Shown here piece after piece: positions 33,849 to 41,497 of a DNA stretch of 64,000 nucleotides. The first letter of the stretch is position 1, and each line of letters opens with the position of its first letter. The DNA is from an uncultured Coriobacteriaceae bacterium (lineage in GTDB: Bacteria > Actinomycetota > Coriobacteriia > Coriobacteriales > Eggerthellaceae). The translations under genes were made by a program, and so were the position numbers. Where the stretch lies: the NCBI GenBank assembly GCA_902768975.1, contig CACXMZ010000002.1:124001-188000 (forward strand), read 5' to 3'. A model generated the notes under the pieces. The model saw only the letters and a program-made list of their open reading frames with translations, searched no databases and was not told the DNA's origin.

Positions 33849-34304
33849 ATGGACACCACCGTAAGCGCACGCATGGATATCAAGCTAAAAAAGGAAGCTG
33901 AAAATGTGCTTAATCAGCTCGGAATAAGCCACTCGGCAGCTATTAATGCGCTGTATTCACAAATCGTGCTTCAGCGAGGCCTGCCTTTTAACCTGCAGCT
34001 TCCGGGAGGAAAAGCCAAACACAGCATTCCAGAAATCAAGAAAATAGTTCAGCCGCTTGCTAAACAGTACGGTCTGAAGCGCGTTTACTTATTTGGGTCG
34101 TATGCGCGTGGTGCGGCAACAGAAAAAAGTGATGTAGACTTGCATGTTGACACAGGGAAGGCAAAGGGTTTTGCGCTGGGTGGCTTCCAACAGGAAGTGC
34201 AGGCGGCCCTTGGCACGAGTGTTGATATAGCCACAACAAAGGGTCTGTCCAACGAGTTCAGAAGTGAAATAGCTAAAGAGGAGATTTTGCTTTATGAAGG
34301 ATAA
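33849..34304 (+). CDS. RelB/DinJ-type domain fused to MNT nucleotidyltransferase
   Basis: This 151-residue protein joins two domains. Residues 1-55 (DTTVSARMDIKLKKEAENVL, NQLGISHSAAINALYSQIVL) are a RelB/DinJ ribbon-helix-helix. Residues 65-151 are a minimal nucleotidyltransferase with YLFGSYARGAATEKSDVDLH, which contains GSYARG and the DVD catalytic pair. It pairs with the HEPN protein overlapping by 11 bp. MNT antitoxins silence HEPN toxins by AMP transfer to a tyrosine. The added DNA-binding domain would let one protein be enzyme and repressor; I do not recall it as usual. Confidence 0.8.
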   Translation: MDTTVSARMDIKLKKEAENVLNQLGISHSAAINALYSQIVLQRGLPFNLQLPGGKAKHSIPEIKKIVQPLAKQYGLKRVYLFGSYARGAATEKSDVDLHVDTGKAKGFALGGFQQEVQAALGTSVDIATTKGLSNEFRSEIAKEEILLYEG

Positions 34305-34638
34305 AGAATACAAAGCTCTTGAACGCATTGTTAGTTTTTGCAATCACGCAGGGGAAGCAAAGAAACGGCATTTTCCAACTCGAAAAGAGTTTGATGAAGA
34401 TAGGTTCTATGGCGATGGCGTAGCGTTATATATTCAGCAGATTGGTGAGTGCGTGAACGATCTATCGGATGAGTTCATAGAGGCTCATCCGCAGGTAAAG
34501 TGGCATGAAATACGTGGCATGCGCAATATTATTGCCCACGCATATGACGGTGTTGACCCTGACATTATTTGGGAAGTTTTAGCGACAGATTTGCCGAAAC
34601 TAAAGACGGATTGCGAAAAAATCTTAGCTGAATCGTAA
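34294..34638 (+). CDS. HEPN-domain ribonuclease toxin (DUF86)
   Basis: This 114-residue protein is a HEPN/HepT-like toxin: DRFYGDGVALYIQQIGECVN for the first helices and MRNIIAHAYDGVD with the RX4-6H active motif (R-N-I-I-A-H). The conserved tyrosine after the His, the AMP-transfer target in known pairs, is present. It acts as an RNase held in check by the MNT protein upstream. The two genes overlap by 11 bp. Confidence 0.85.
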   Translation: MKDKEYKALERIVSFCNHAGEAKKRHFPTRKEFDEDRFYGDGVALYIQQIGECVNDLSDEFIEAHPQVKWHEIRGMRNIIAHAYDGVDPDIIWEVLATDLPKLKTDCEKILAES

Positions 34639-34700
34639 ACCGTGTGCCTACCCCTGGTTCTAGTGCAACCGAACAATCGTAATCGCAGGGTCTGCAATTC

Positions 34701-34741
34701 ATCACCGCCTCAGTATGGCAATGAGGGGGTGATTGCTTTTT
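34701..34741 (+). terminator. Terminator region after the MNT-HEPN pair
   Basis: ATCACCGCCTCA pairs with TGAGGGGGTGAT (one or two mismatches) and TGCTTTTTGC follows. Between the HEPN stop and the Nif11-like gene (317 bp) this, the palindrome at 34800 and the peptide promoter are all I can see. Confidence 0.65.
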
Positions 34742-34799
34742 GCACTCAGCCGTTATCGTGCTTAATCGAAGCTTGATTGCAAGTTTTGCTGCCAAATTG

Positions 34800-34838
34800 T
34801 TTTATACCGCCATTGGCGGTATAAAAGTGGCGGTAAAA
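34800..34838. promoter_or_regulatory. Orphan operator-like palindrome
   Basis: TTTTATACCGCCA and TGGCGGTATAAAA are 13-bp arms around a single base, followed at 34828 by a third half site, TGGCGGTAAAA. It looks like an operator over a -10 region, but no regulator or toxin gene follows, only the Nif11-like peptide 120 bp on. Confidence 0.45.
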
Positions 34839-34955
34839 CAGCACGACCTGCACCAGTGCACGAGATAGAAACTGTCCTATAGGTGTATATTATTGTGGTC
34901 AGATACATAGCGCTAGGATTGGTGCACTTCGGCTCATCGAAAGGAAGGAAGCGTC

Positions 34956-35150
34956 ATGGATTTCAAGGACCTAAGCCCCGAGCTTCGCGAGAAGGCAAAG
35001 GCATGCAAAACCCCCGAAGAACTGCTGGCGCTTGCCAAAGCAGAGGGCTACAAGCTTTCCGAAGAAGAGCTTGGAGCCATCGCCGGGGGTGGCGGATGGT
35101 CGAACGACAACAATTGCATAGGAGTGCAGTGTCCTACCTATGAGCCCTAA
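34956..35150 (+). CDS. Nif11-like RiPP precursor peptide
   Basis: This 64-residue peptide has a leader (DLSPELREKAKACKTPEELL, then LALAKAEGYKLSEEELGAIA) with a GGGG site. The core, WSNDNNCIGVQCPTYEP, has two cysteines. GAAAGGAAGGA precedes the ATG. Leader identity with 25606 and 29247 is very high, core identity is low. Confidence 0.8.
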   Translation: MDFKDLSPELREKAKACKTPEELLALAKAEGYKLSEEELGAIAGGGGWSNDNNCIGVQCPTYEP

Positions 35151-35204
35151 GTAGCGAATGCGGCACAATCTACTCAGCGGCTGCCTATGCAAGGGATATT
35201 GGGA

Positions 35205-35780
35205 ATGACTCGCCAAGACAGCTTAGACAACATCATCGCCGCTAAAGGCAACTTGCAGGTGCGCTTGCTGCATGAAGACGACCTGCCGCACTTGCTGCAA
35301 TGGCTAGCCGACCCGCGTGTACTGGAATTCTACGAAGGGCGCGACACTACCTGGCCAGCGGACCGCATACGCGAACACTTCTTTGGTCCACCCGACCACA
35401 ACGCGGAATTCATTCGCGTGGCTATCTGCCTGGACGGCACGCCGGTGGGCTATGGGCAGCTCTACCAGCTCTACGGGCCGCTGTTTGAAGAATACGCTTA
35501 CCCCGACCCTGGGCAGCCTGTGTATGCCATGGACCAGTTTCTGGGCGTTCCCGAACTATGGGGGCAGGGCGTGGGCACGCGCTACGTGCGCCTGGTAACG
35601 GACTTTTTGGTGAGCCTGCGTGGTGCGGTGGCGGCGCTGCTGGACCCTCGCAAGGCGAACACGCGCGCCGTGCGTTGCTACGAAAAGGCGGGGTATCGCA
35701 TAGTCGGCGAACTGCCTGCTCACGAACTGCACGAAGGCACCTGGCAAGACTGCTGGCTGATGGAATATGCGCCGCAATAG
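35205..35780 (+). CDS. GNAT acetyltransferase, AAC(6')-like
   Basis: This 191-residue protein is a GNAT of the Acetyltransf_8/AAC(6') type: VRLLHEDDLPHLLQWLADPR at the start, MDQFLGVPELWGQGVGTRYV as the acetyl-CoA loop (Q-G-V-G-T), and TRAVRCYEKAGYRIVGELPA near the end. Family members acetylate aminoglycosides, siderophore lysines or other amines. Sequence alone does not show resistance activity. ATG 35205 is preferred to 35187 because AAGGGATATTGGGA lies just upstream. Confidence 0.8.
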   Translation: MTRQDSLDNIIAAKGNLQVRLLHEDDLPHLLQWLADPRVLEFYEGRDTTWPADRIREHFFGPPDHNAEFIRVAICLDGTPVGYGQLYQLYGPLFEEYAYPDPGQPVYAMDQFLGVPELWGQGVGTRYVRLVTDFLVSLRGAVAALLDPRKANTRAVRCYEKAGYRIVGELPAHELHEGTWQDCWLMEYAPQ

Positions 35781-35847
35781 ACTCGGTTCGCAGAGAGGGC
35801 AACAAGGCGCAGGTCCAGTAGGCGTTCCGAGAAGGGCAGAAAAAGCT

Positions 35848-35889
35848 GCCTGGGCTGGTTGTTTTTTTGGCTAGGAGTCCAGCCCAGGC
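35848..35889 (+). terminator. Long hairpin after the acetyltransferase gene
   Basis: GCCTGGGCTGG and CCAGCCCAGGC form an 11-bp perfect stem around a 20-base loop that includes TTTTTTT. It separates the accessory genes to the left from the WYL locus. Confidence 0.55.
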
Positions 35890-35974
35890 GTAGAAAGGAG
35901 TGTCAGGCTCCAACAAAAGTAGCTAGGAAGTTTTGGCAATCCTGACAATGGTTATTATCTTCAATCTTTATTGC

Positions 35975-36002
35975 CTACGAGTCCCATAAAACGGACTCGT
36001 AG
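35975..36002 (+). promoter_or_regulatory. Operator O1 of the WYL locus
   Basis: CTACGAGTCC-CATAAAAC-GGACTCGTAG is a perfect palindrome with 10-bp arms and an 8-base spacer, 36 bp upstream of the WYL gene start. Its core AGTCC-N8-GGACT, with spacer GTTTTATG on the other strand, recurs at 38787, 39969 and 46872. It is the longest of the four and the natural autoregulatory site. Confidence 0.75.
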
Positions 36003-36037
36003 TAAAATTTTTTCATCTACCATACGAGGTGATGAAA

Positions 36038-37201
36038 ATGGCAAACCAAAAAGATCAGAAGCGTAAGCTGCTCGCAATCCAAAAAATCCTTTTGGAGAAA
36101 TCAGACGCCGCGCACCCCATTACGCTGGCGCAAATCACTGAAGAACTAGCTGCTCAAAATATCGATGCCGAACGCAAGTCTATCTACGCTTGCATTGAAG
36201 CCCTGCGCAACTCTGGCATGGATATAGAAATGAAACGCAGTCCGTATCCCGCCTATTACCTAGCCAGCCGCGCCTTCAACTACGAAGAAGCCGTTCTGCT
36301 ACTCAACGTTATTCAAACAAGTCCCACCATCAACATCGCCATGCGCAGGCGTCTGGCCCAGCGCGTAGAAAGTCTGCTCAGCGAAGGTCTCCGAGCCCAA
36401 GCTCGGGTTCGCGTAGATGCCCCTGTGCACGCCGGTCGCCGCAGTAGCAAACTCTACCCAAACCTTACCAAGCTCCAGTACGCCATCGGTCACAAGAGTT
36501 ACGTGTTCTTTTTCTACTACTCCGTGGGGATCGACGGGAAGCTGGCTGTCCACAAAATGTCGCGCCAAACCATCACCTATAAGTCCCGCGAGGACGAAGG
36601 TAAGCGCCACCGCGGTAAGCATTACACATTTTGCATACCCGTGCGGCTGGTGTACATGTCGGGTTACTACTATGCGGTGTGCTGGCACGCGCCCAGCAAT
36701 GTTAATCAGGAGACTGGTGAAGAAAACTGTGTGCCCAGCAAAAGGAACAACGGCAAGGCAGATACGCAAGCTGAAGGCTACTACAGAACCTACCGCGTGG
36801 ACCGTATGGTGGAAGTACATGTCGCTGCCGAAAACGAATTCGTCCCGCAAAGATCACGCCGTGCGGAATATCGCCCAGAAGAAATGGAGGACCCCGCCTT
36901 TGGGATGTTTATCGACGGCAAAGGCAAGCAGTCCATAACCATGCTTATCGAAGATGCATCGGCTGAAGAGCGCGGCTACAGCTGGATCGTGGGTGCGTTC
37001 TACGACAAGTTCGGCGACAGCATGGACGTGCATAAGCTTAGCGACACCAGCGCACGCGTCTTCTTTAAAACGGTGGCTAGCCCGCAGTTCTTTAGCTGGC
37101 TGTTGCAGTTTGGGGGCGCAGTGAAAATCGAAAAGCCATCCAAAGTGGCAAAGGAATACGTCGAAGGCTACCTGCAGCCCGCGTTGGCGCGGTATGAGTA
37201 G
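36038..37201 (+). CDS. WYL-domain transcriptional regulator
   Basis: This 387-residue protein has an N-terminal winged helix (QKRKLLAIQKILLEKSDAAH, then ITEELAAQNIDAERKSIYAC), a WYL domain (residues about 145-215, with VRLVYMSGYYYAVCWH) and a WCX C-terminal domain. WYL proteins such as BrxR and CapW repress defence genes through palindromes and sense a nucleic-acid or nucleotide signal of infection. ATG 36038 is preferred because GAGGTG precedes it; GTG 36029 is possible. It heads a 15-kb set of genes whose upstream regions share its operator, so it is the likely master regulator. Confidence 0.85.
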   Translation: MANQKDQKRKLLAIQKILLEKSDAAHPITLAQITEELAAQNIDAERKSIYACIEALRNSGMDIEMKRSPYPAYYLASRAFNYEEAVLLLNVIQTSPTINIAMRRRLAQRVESLLSEGLRAQARVRVDAPVHAGRRSSKLYPNLTKLQYAIGHKSYVFFFYYSVGIDGKLAVHKMSRQTITYKSREDEGKRHRGKHYTFCIPVRLVYMSGYYYAVCWHAPSNVNQETGEENCVPSKRNNGKADTQAEGYYRTYRVDRMVEVHVAAENEFVPQRSRRAEYRPEEMEDPAFGMFIDGKGKQSITMLIEDASAEERGYSWIVGAFYDKFGDSMDVHKLSDTSARVFFKTVASPQFFSWLLQFGGAVKIEKPSKVAKEYVEGYLQPALARYE

Positions 37202-37264
37202 GTTGCACATACAAGCGGCATGATGCACCCCAGCAAGGCGCAGTTCCTGCAGAAAGGAAACACC

Positions 37265-38761
37265 ATGGGTCTGTCGAAGTCGAAATATGTTAAAGGGTTG
37301 CAGTGCGCCAAAATGCTCTGGATGGACAAAAACATGCCCGAGCAGTTCGACGAATCGGTGCAAAACGAAGCCATCCTACAAACTGGCAACGAAGTGGGCG
37401 ACCTTGCCATGGGCTACTACGGCGACTACGTGGAAATCCCCTTCGACCACGACAACTTCGAAGGCATGGCAAGCCAAACTCAGGAACACTTGGCGGCCGC
37501 TACCGCAGGCACCGGCGCGCCCAACATCTGCGAAGCCACCTTCATCTATGAAGGCAACCTGTGTATGGTAGATATCCTGCGCGTAGAACCAGACGGCGTG
37601 CACATCGTGGAAGTAAAAGCCACCAACAGCCTAAAGGACTACCATGTCGACGACGCGTCCTACCAGTGCTGGCTGCTGCAACAGTGCGGCCTGAACGTGA
37701 AAAGCGTGGGGCTTATGCACCTAAACCGCGACTACGTCCGCCAGGGCGAATTGGACATCCAGCAGCTGTTCGTGGTGGAAGACATCACCGAAGAAGTGGA
37801 CCGCCTGTTACCCCTGGTGGAAGCCCGAATTGCCCACATTTACGAAGTAATGAACGCCCCCGAAGAACCCGAACGCAGCATTGGATCCCAGTGTAAAAAC
37901 CCCCGCGAATGCGGGTACCGTGCCTGGTGCCAGCGCATCTACCCAAAGCCGAGCGTGTTGGACCTTTGTAGCATCCGCATGGACAAGGCACTTGACCTTA
38001 TAAGCATGGGCGTCGTCACGTTTGAAGACGTGCTAAACACCGGCGTTAACCTTAACGTCCGCCAAATGCAGCAGGTGCGCTGCGAGGTAAACAACATAAG
38101 CACTTACGTGGACAAAGAAGCCATCCAAGACTTCCTGGACGGGCTGCGCTTCCCGCTGTACTTCCTGGACTTCGAAACCATGCAGGCGGCCATTCCTCCC
38201 TTCGACGGACTGCACCCCTGGCAGCAAGTTCCCACGCAGTACTCGCTGCACATCCTGCAAGAAGACGGCACGCTGGAACACCGGGAGTTCCTGGCGCCCG
38301 AAGGCGCAGACCCGCGCCGTGCAGTGGCCGAGCACCTTTGTGCAGACATTCCGCGGGGCGCATGCACGCTGGCATATTACATGAGCTTCGAACGCGGACG
38401 CATCGACGAACTAGCGCAGGCCTTCCCAGACCTAGCAGGGCATCTATACAGCATTTCAGATGGCATGGTGGACCTGTATGTGCCTTTTGCCCAGGGCGCG
38501 TACTACAATCGCGCGCAGGGCGGGTCGAATTCTATCAAGTATGTGCTGCCCGCACTGTTCCCAGACGATTCCAGCTTGGACTACGTTGCGCTGGAGGGCG
38601 TACACAATGGAACTGATGCTATGAACGCCTACGCGGACCTAGTGAACCACACGCCCGAAGAACGCGCGCAGATCCGCGAACAACTGCTGCGCTATTGCGA
38701 ACTAGACACCCTGGCCATGGTTAAGATATACGAAAAGCTCGTCGAAGCGATAAAAGAATAA
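37265..38761 (+). CDS. DUF2779 protein: Cas4-like nuclease plus RNase H-like domain
   Basis: This 498-residue protein starts MGLSKSKYVKGLQCAKMLWM, the DUF2779 family signature. A PD-(D/E)XK-type core reads VDILRVEPDGVHIVEVKATN (Asp, Glu-Val-Lys). A four-cysteine set (CKNPRECGYRAWC plus the early QCAK) could hold an iron-sulfur cluster as in Cas4. The C-terminal half (LYFLDFETMQAAIPPFDGLH, ending YCELDTLAMVKIYEKL) has the DEDD exonuclease pattern of DFE and ELDT. It probably degrades or trims DNA or RNA. ATG 37265 follows AGAAAGGAAACACC. It lies 63 bp after the WYL gene, probably in the same transcript. Confidence 0.8.
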   Translation: MGLSKSKYVKGLQCAKMLWMDKNMPEQFDESVQNEAILQTGNEVGDLAMGYYGDYVEIPFDHDNFEGMASQTQEHLAAATAGTGAPNICEATFIYEGNLCMVDILRVEPDGVHIVEVKATNSLKDYHVDDASYQCWLLQQCGLNVKSVGLMHLNRDYVRQGELDIQQLFVVEDITEEVDRLLPLVEARIAHIYEVMNAPEEPERSIGSQCKNPRECGYRAWCQRIYPKPSVLDLCSIRMDKALDLISMGVVTFEDVLNTGVNLNVRQMQQVRCEVNNISTYVDKEAIQDFLDGLRFPLYFLDFETMQAAIPPFDGLHPWQQVPTQYSLHILQEDGTLEHREFLAPEGADPRRAVAEHLCADIPRGACTLAYYMSFERGRIDELAQAFPDLAGHLYSISDGMVDLYVPFAQGAYYNRAQGGSNSIKYVLPALFPDDSSLDYVALEGVHNGTDAMNAYADLVNHTPEERAQIREQLLRYCELDTLAMVKIYEKLVEAIKE

Positions 38762-38786
38762 TAACGCCAGGGGCACGCTGCTCTAC

Positions 38787-38860
38787 TATCCGTTTATTGG
38801 GACTATCGGTTAAAGCGGAATCGGTACCATTCTTTTTGTATCCAACAGGAAGGATGTACC
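38787..38860 (+). promoter_or_regulatory. Operator O2 and RBS-hiding leader hairpin
   Basis: TATCC-GTTTATTG-GGACT (38787-38804) is the WYL operator with one half-site change. After it, GGTACCATTCTT (38823-38834) pairs with AAGGATGTACC (38850-38860), an 11-bp stem with one bulge that covers the Shine-Dalgarno AGGAAGGA and ends at the ATG. The same arrangement recurs at 39969 and 46872. Confidence 0.7.
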
Positions 38861-39460
38861 ATGGAAAGGAAGCAGACCTACCGCATCGAAGCAGTTTTAG
38901 AGTTCGATGTTGTCGACGGCGAAAAGCCTGGCGGGCAAACCGCTGAAGCAGAGGCCGGCGCCGAAACCGACGGCCACAACGAGCTTGCCATCGGGACTGT
39001 TATCGACGCAGTGGCGCACAAGTTCGATGTGCCCGCCAAAGAAATCACGGACGAAAACCGGCTAAAGGCTGCTGAAGAAGCGTGCTATGCGGCTGTGTAC
39101 TTGGCCAAGCGCCTCGTTCATGCCGACCGCATGAACAAGACGAAGGCAAAAGACCCCGAAGGCTTCCTAAGCTATGGGTGGTTGGCCATGCGCGCAATTA
39201 CCCGAGACATCGACAAAGAGCTAAGCGCGGTATTCGGTGAAGACTACGGTGCGCTCTACCATTACGAAAAGCAAGCTATTCGCCTTCGCAAGGAAAACGA
39301 AGAGTTCCGCAAGAAGACGAACGACATCTGGTCAGAAATTGACGACGCCTACGAGTTGGGCACGGATTGCTCTCACGTTATCTGGCGCGACCAAATGGAA
39401 GAAGAACTTGCGCAGGAAGCAGCTCAAGCAGAAGACCTACGGAAGATGTGCCCGCAATAG
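38861..39460 (+). CDS. Stand-alone DnaA domain IV-like protein
   Basis: This 199-residue protein lines up with DnaA domain IV: IGTVIDAVAHKFDVPAKEIT, AAEEACYAAVYLAKRLV, then LSAVFGEDYGALYHYEKQAI and RLRKENEEFRKK. An insert of about 25 residues (DRMNKTKAKDPEGFLSYGWL) separates the two halves. The DnaA-box reading motif GGRDHTTV is replaced by GEDYGALY, so it should not read a normal DnaA box. The N-terminal 45 residues are acidic and of unknown fold. It heads an operator-led operon with the DnaA-like AAA+ fragment. Domain similarity is my alignment by eye. Confidence 0.6.
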   Translation: MERKQTYRIEAVLEFDVVDGEKPGGQTAEAEAGAETDGHNELAIGTVIDAVAHKFDVPAKEITDENRLKAAEEACYAAVYLAKRLVHADRMNKTKAKDPEGFLSYGWLAMRAITRDIDKELSAVFGEDYGALYHYEKQAIRLRKENEEFRKKTNDIWSEIDDAYELGTDCSHVIWRDQMEEELAQEAAQAEDLRKMCPQ

Positions 39461-39478
39461 GAAGTGGAAAGATCTACC

Positions 39479-39943
39479 ATGCCTAAAAACGAAGAAACCA
39501 GTGAAGCGGTTCTGGCCGCTGCTGAAACACCACTCCAAGGACCAAACCCGCTAGTCATCTATGGGCGTAACGAAAAGGAAAGGGCCGAGCTGCTAAGCCT
39601 CGCGGCAAAAGTGGCTACGGAGGCCTACTCTCCCGAAGTGGTTGAATACGCCGATATTGACGAACTCAAAGATGATTACACAATGGCATTGCTTAAAGGC
39701 AGCGGAGAGCATGTCGAAAGAATAGAAAAACGTTTTGAAGCAACCCTTGTTGCCATTTTTGACAATGTTCAGCTGCTCCAGCCAAGCAATGATGTTGCAA
39801 AGCTCGTTTTTCAACTGTTTTGGGAGCTTTCTGAAAACGATTGCCAGATCATTTTAGGTCTGGACACAGCACCCGAATTCACGTATTTTCCCCGGGCACA
39901 TAAGTTCTTTTTAATGCAAGGCGCAGTCTTTAAAACAGATTAG
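39479..39943 (+). CDS. Degenerate DnaA/Hda-like AAA+ fragment
   Basis: This 154-residue protein follows DnaA domain III from the Walker A strand to sensor I: GPNPLVIYGRNEKERAELLS, VAIFDNVQLLQPSNDVAKLV, then FQLFWELSENDCQIILGLDT. DnaA has NPLFLYGGTGLGKTHLL and LLIDDIQ at these places. Here the P-loop is GRNEKERA and cannot bind nucleotide in the usual way; Walker B is IFDN. The arginine finger and lid are absent. It is probably a binding partner or decoy rather than an ATPase. ATG 39479 follows GGAAAG; it is 18 bp after the domain IV gene. Confidence 0.6.
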   Translation: MPKNEETSEAVLAAAETPLQGPNPLVIYGRNEKERAELLSLAAKVATEAYSPEVVEYADIDELKDDYTMALLKGSGEHVERIEKRFEATLVAIFDNVQLLQPSNDVAKLVFQLFWELSENDCQIILGLDTAPEFTYFPRAHKFFLMQGAVFKTD

Positions 39944-39968
39944 TAACGCCAAGGGTGTACTGCTCTAC

Positions 39969-40042
39969 TGTCCGTTTATTGGGACTTGGAATAGCGGCGG
40001 AATCGGTACCATTCTTTTTGTACCCAACAGAAAGGATGTGCC
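39969..40042 (+). promoter_or_regulatory. Operator O3 and RBS-hiding leader hairpin
   Basis: GTCC-GTTTATTG-GGAC (39970-39985) is the WYL operator. GGTACCATTCTTT (40005-40017) pairs with AAAGGATGTGCC (40031-40042), which contains the ribosome binding site and ends at the ATG. The A-T pair of O2 is a G-T pair here, so the stem is kept. Confidence 0.7.
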
Positions 40043-41464
40043 ATGAAAAGTAAACAAGCGACCGCTAACCAGGCCAGCAACCCCAGCAACCCCAGCAACC
40101 ACCGCACCCCCACCAACCAAGCATTTGACAAAATCATCGGCTACGAATGGGTGAAGGACGAACTCCGCATCCTGGCCAGCATCTTGCGCAACGCAAAAGA
40201 CTACACTGCCCGCGGTTGCGAACTCCCGCACGGCATCATGTTCGAAGGCGAGCCTGGCCTTGGCAAAACACTCATGGCTGAATGTTTCATCGAAGCAAGC
40301 GGATGCAAAAGCTTTACCGTGCGCAAGACCAACATGGGCAACAACTTTTTGGAAGATCTGCAGTCTGCCTTTGACCAAGCAATTGCCTACTCCGAAAAAA
40401 CTGGCAACGTGTCTATTGTGCTCTTAGACGACTTGGATAAGTATTCTTCACTCGATGGCCCCAGGAGCACCACCGAAGAGTTTTCCGCTGTCCAAAGTTC
40501 CATGGAGCGTTGTAAAAATCTGCCTGTATTTGTAATCGCTACAGTAAATGCACCCCACCTGTTGCCGGAATCACTCCGCAGGGCAGGCCGCTTTGGCAAG
40601 AAGTTCAAAATAAGCGCTCCCAGCATGGAAGAGCAGGAAATAATCGTTGCCAAGTACGTCCATGGGTTGCAGGAAACATTCAAAGACATCAGCATAGACT
40701 CCAACATCGAATTCTTAGCAAGGCTGTTTAACGTTGAACCATTCTCTGCCATGGAAACCGCGCTCAACTACGCTGTTGCTCGCGCAATCTACCGCAAGCG
40801 CAAAAAAGTAAGCCAGAAAGACATTATCGAAGCACTCATTGGCTATTCAATTGAAGGCACAGATCGCCCCTTTGCACCCTTCTTCGAAAAACGTACTGAA
40901 CAGCGGATGCGTATTGCCATTCACGAAGCTGGACACGTGGTGGTTGCGGAGGCACTTGCACCTAAGTCGGTAGCGTATGCAGCAATCGTGCACCACGACA
41001 CTGGCCTGGGCGGTAGCACAAGTCATGGCCTCGCGCGCGGAGGCATGAACCCTATAGACGCTGAACGTATGCGCATCATGGTTGGTCTTGGCGGTGCTGT
41101 TGCGACAGAGCGCGAGTTGGGCATAACAGACGGTGGTTTCGCTAACGATTTAATGAAGGTGGTGGGCATTGCCGAATCCCTGGTAACCCGTTTGGGCGCA
41201 TATGGCGTGCGCAACGCTGCTGAATATATGAGCCGCAATCAGGAAGACAATGCCGTAGCGCATTACCAGGATGCAGAAATTGCGATGTGTCGTGAAAAGA
41301 CCATGGCCATCCTGGCAGAAAATCGCGAATTCTTGCTGGAAGTGGCAAGCATTATTTACGAAAAGGGCCTGGCTACCTACAGCGACATCCAGAAGGCCAA
41401 GATGTGCCTGTACCGCAATGCCAACCCCAACGCAGACGCTTTTACCACCTACGACGTGGCTTAA
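40043..41464 (+). CDS. Soluble FtsH-like AAA+ metalloprotease
   Basis: This 473-residue protein has an FtsH-type AAA module with intact Walker A (GEPGLGKT, about residue 68) and Walker B (IVLLDDLDK), then an M41 peptidase domain with HEAGH (about residue 294) and the third zinc ligand Asp in GGFANDLMK. The N-terminal 30 residues are rich in Asn, Ser, Pro and Thr and there is no transmembrane segment, unlike FtsH (about 600-650 residues). It should be a cytosolic ATP-driven protease, the one fully active ATPase in this locus by motif. A built-in proteolytic effector or regulator of the neighbouring DnaA-like proteins is an inference. Confidence 0.8.
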   Translation: MKSKQATANQASNPSNPSNHRTPTNQAFDKIIGYEWVKDELRILASILRNAKDYTARGCELPHGIMFEGEPGLGKTLMAECFIEASGCKSFTVRKTNMGNNFLEDLQSAFDQAIAYSEKTGNVSIVLLDDLDKYSSLDGPRSTTEEFSAVQSSMERCKNLPVFVIATVNAPHLLPESLRRAGRFGKKFKISAPSMEEQEIIVAKYVHGLQETFKDISIDSNIEFLARLFNVEPFSAMETALNYAVARAIYRKRKKVSQKDIIEALIGYSIEGTDRPFAPFFEKRTEQRMRIAIHEAGHVVVAEALAPKSVAYAAIVHHDTGLGGSTSHGLARGGMNPIDAERMRIMVGLGGAVATERELGITDGGFANDLMKVVGIAESLVTRLGAYGVRNAAEYMSRNQEDNAVAHYQDAEIAMCREKTMAILAENREFLLEVASIIYEKGLATYSDIQKAKMCLYRNANPNADAFTTYDVA

Positions 41465-41497
41465 CGTGTGTATGCGTATATATTTGGAAGGAAAACA

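Noticed and set aside
35205-35780. Aminoglycoside resistance gene
   Set aside because: The GNAT is AAC(6')-like in fold, but the same family includes many chromosomal enzymes; sequence alone does not show drug acetylation.
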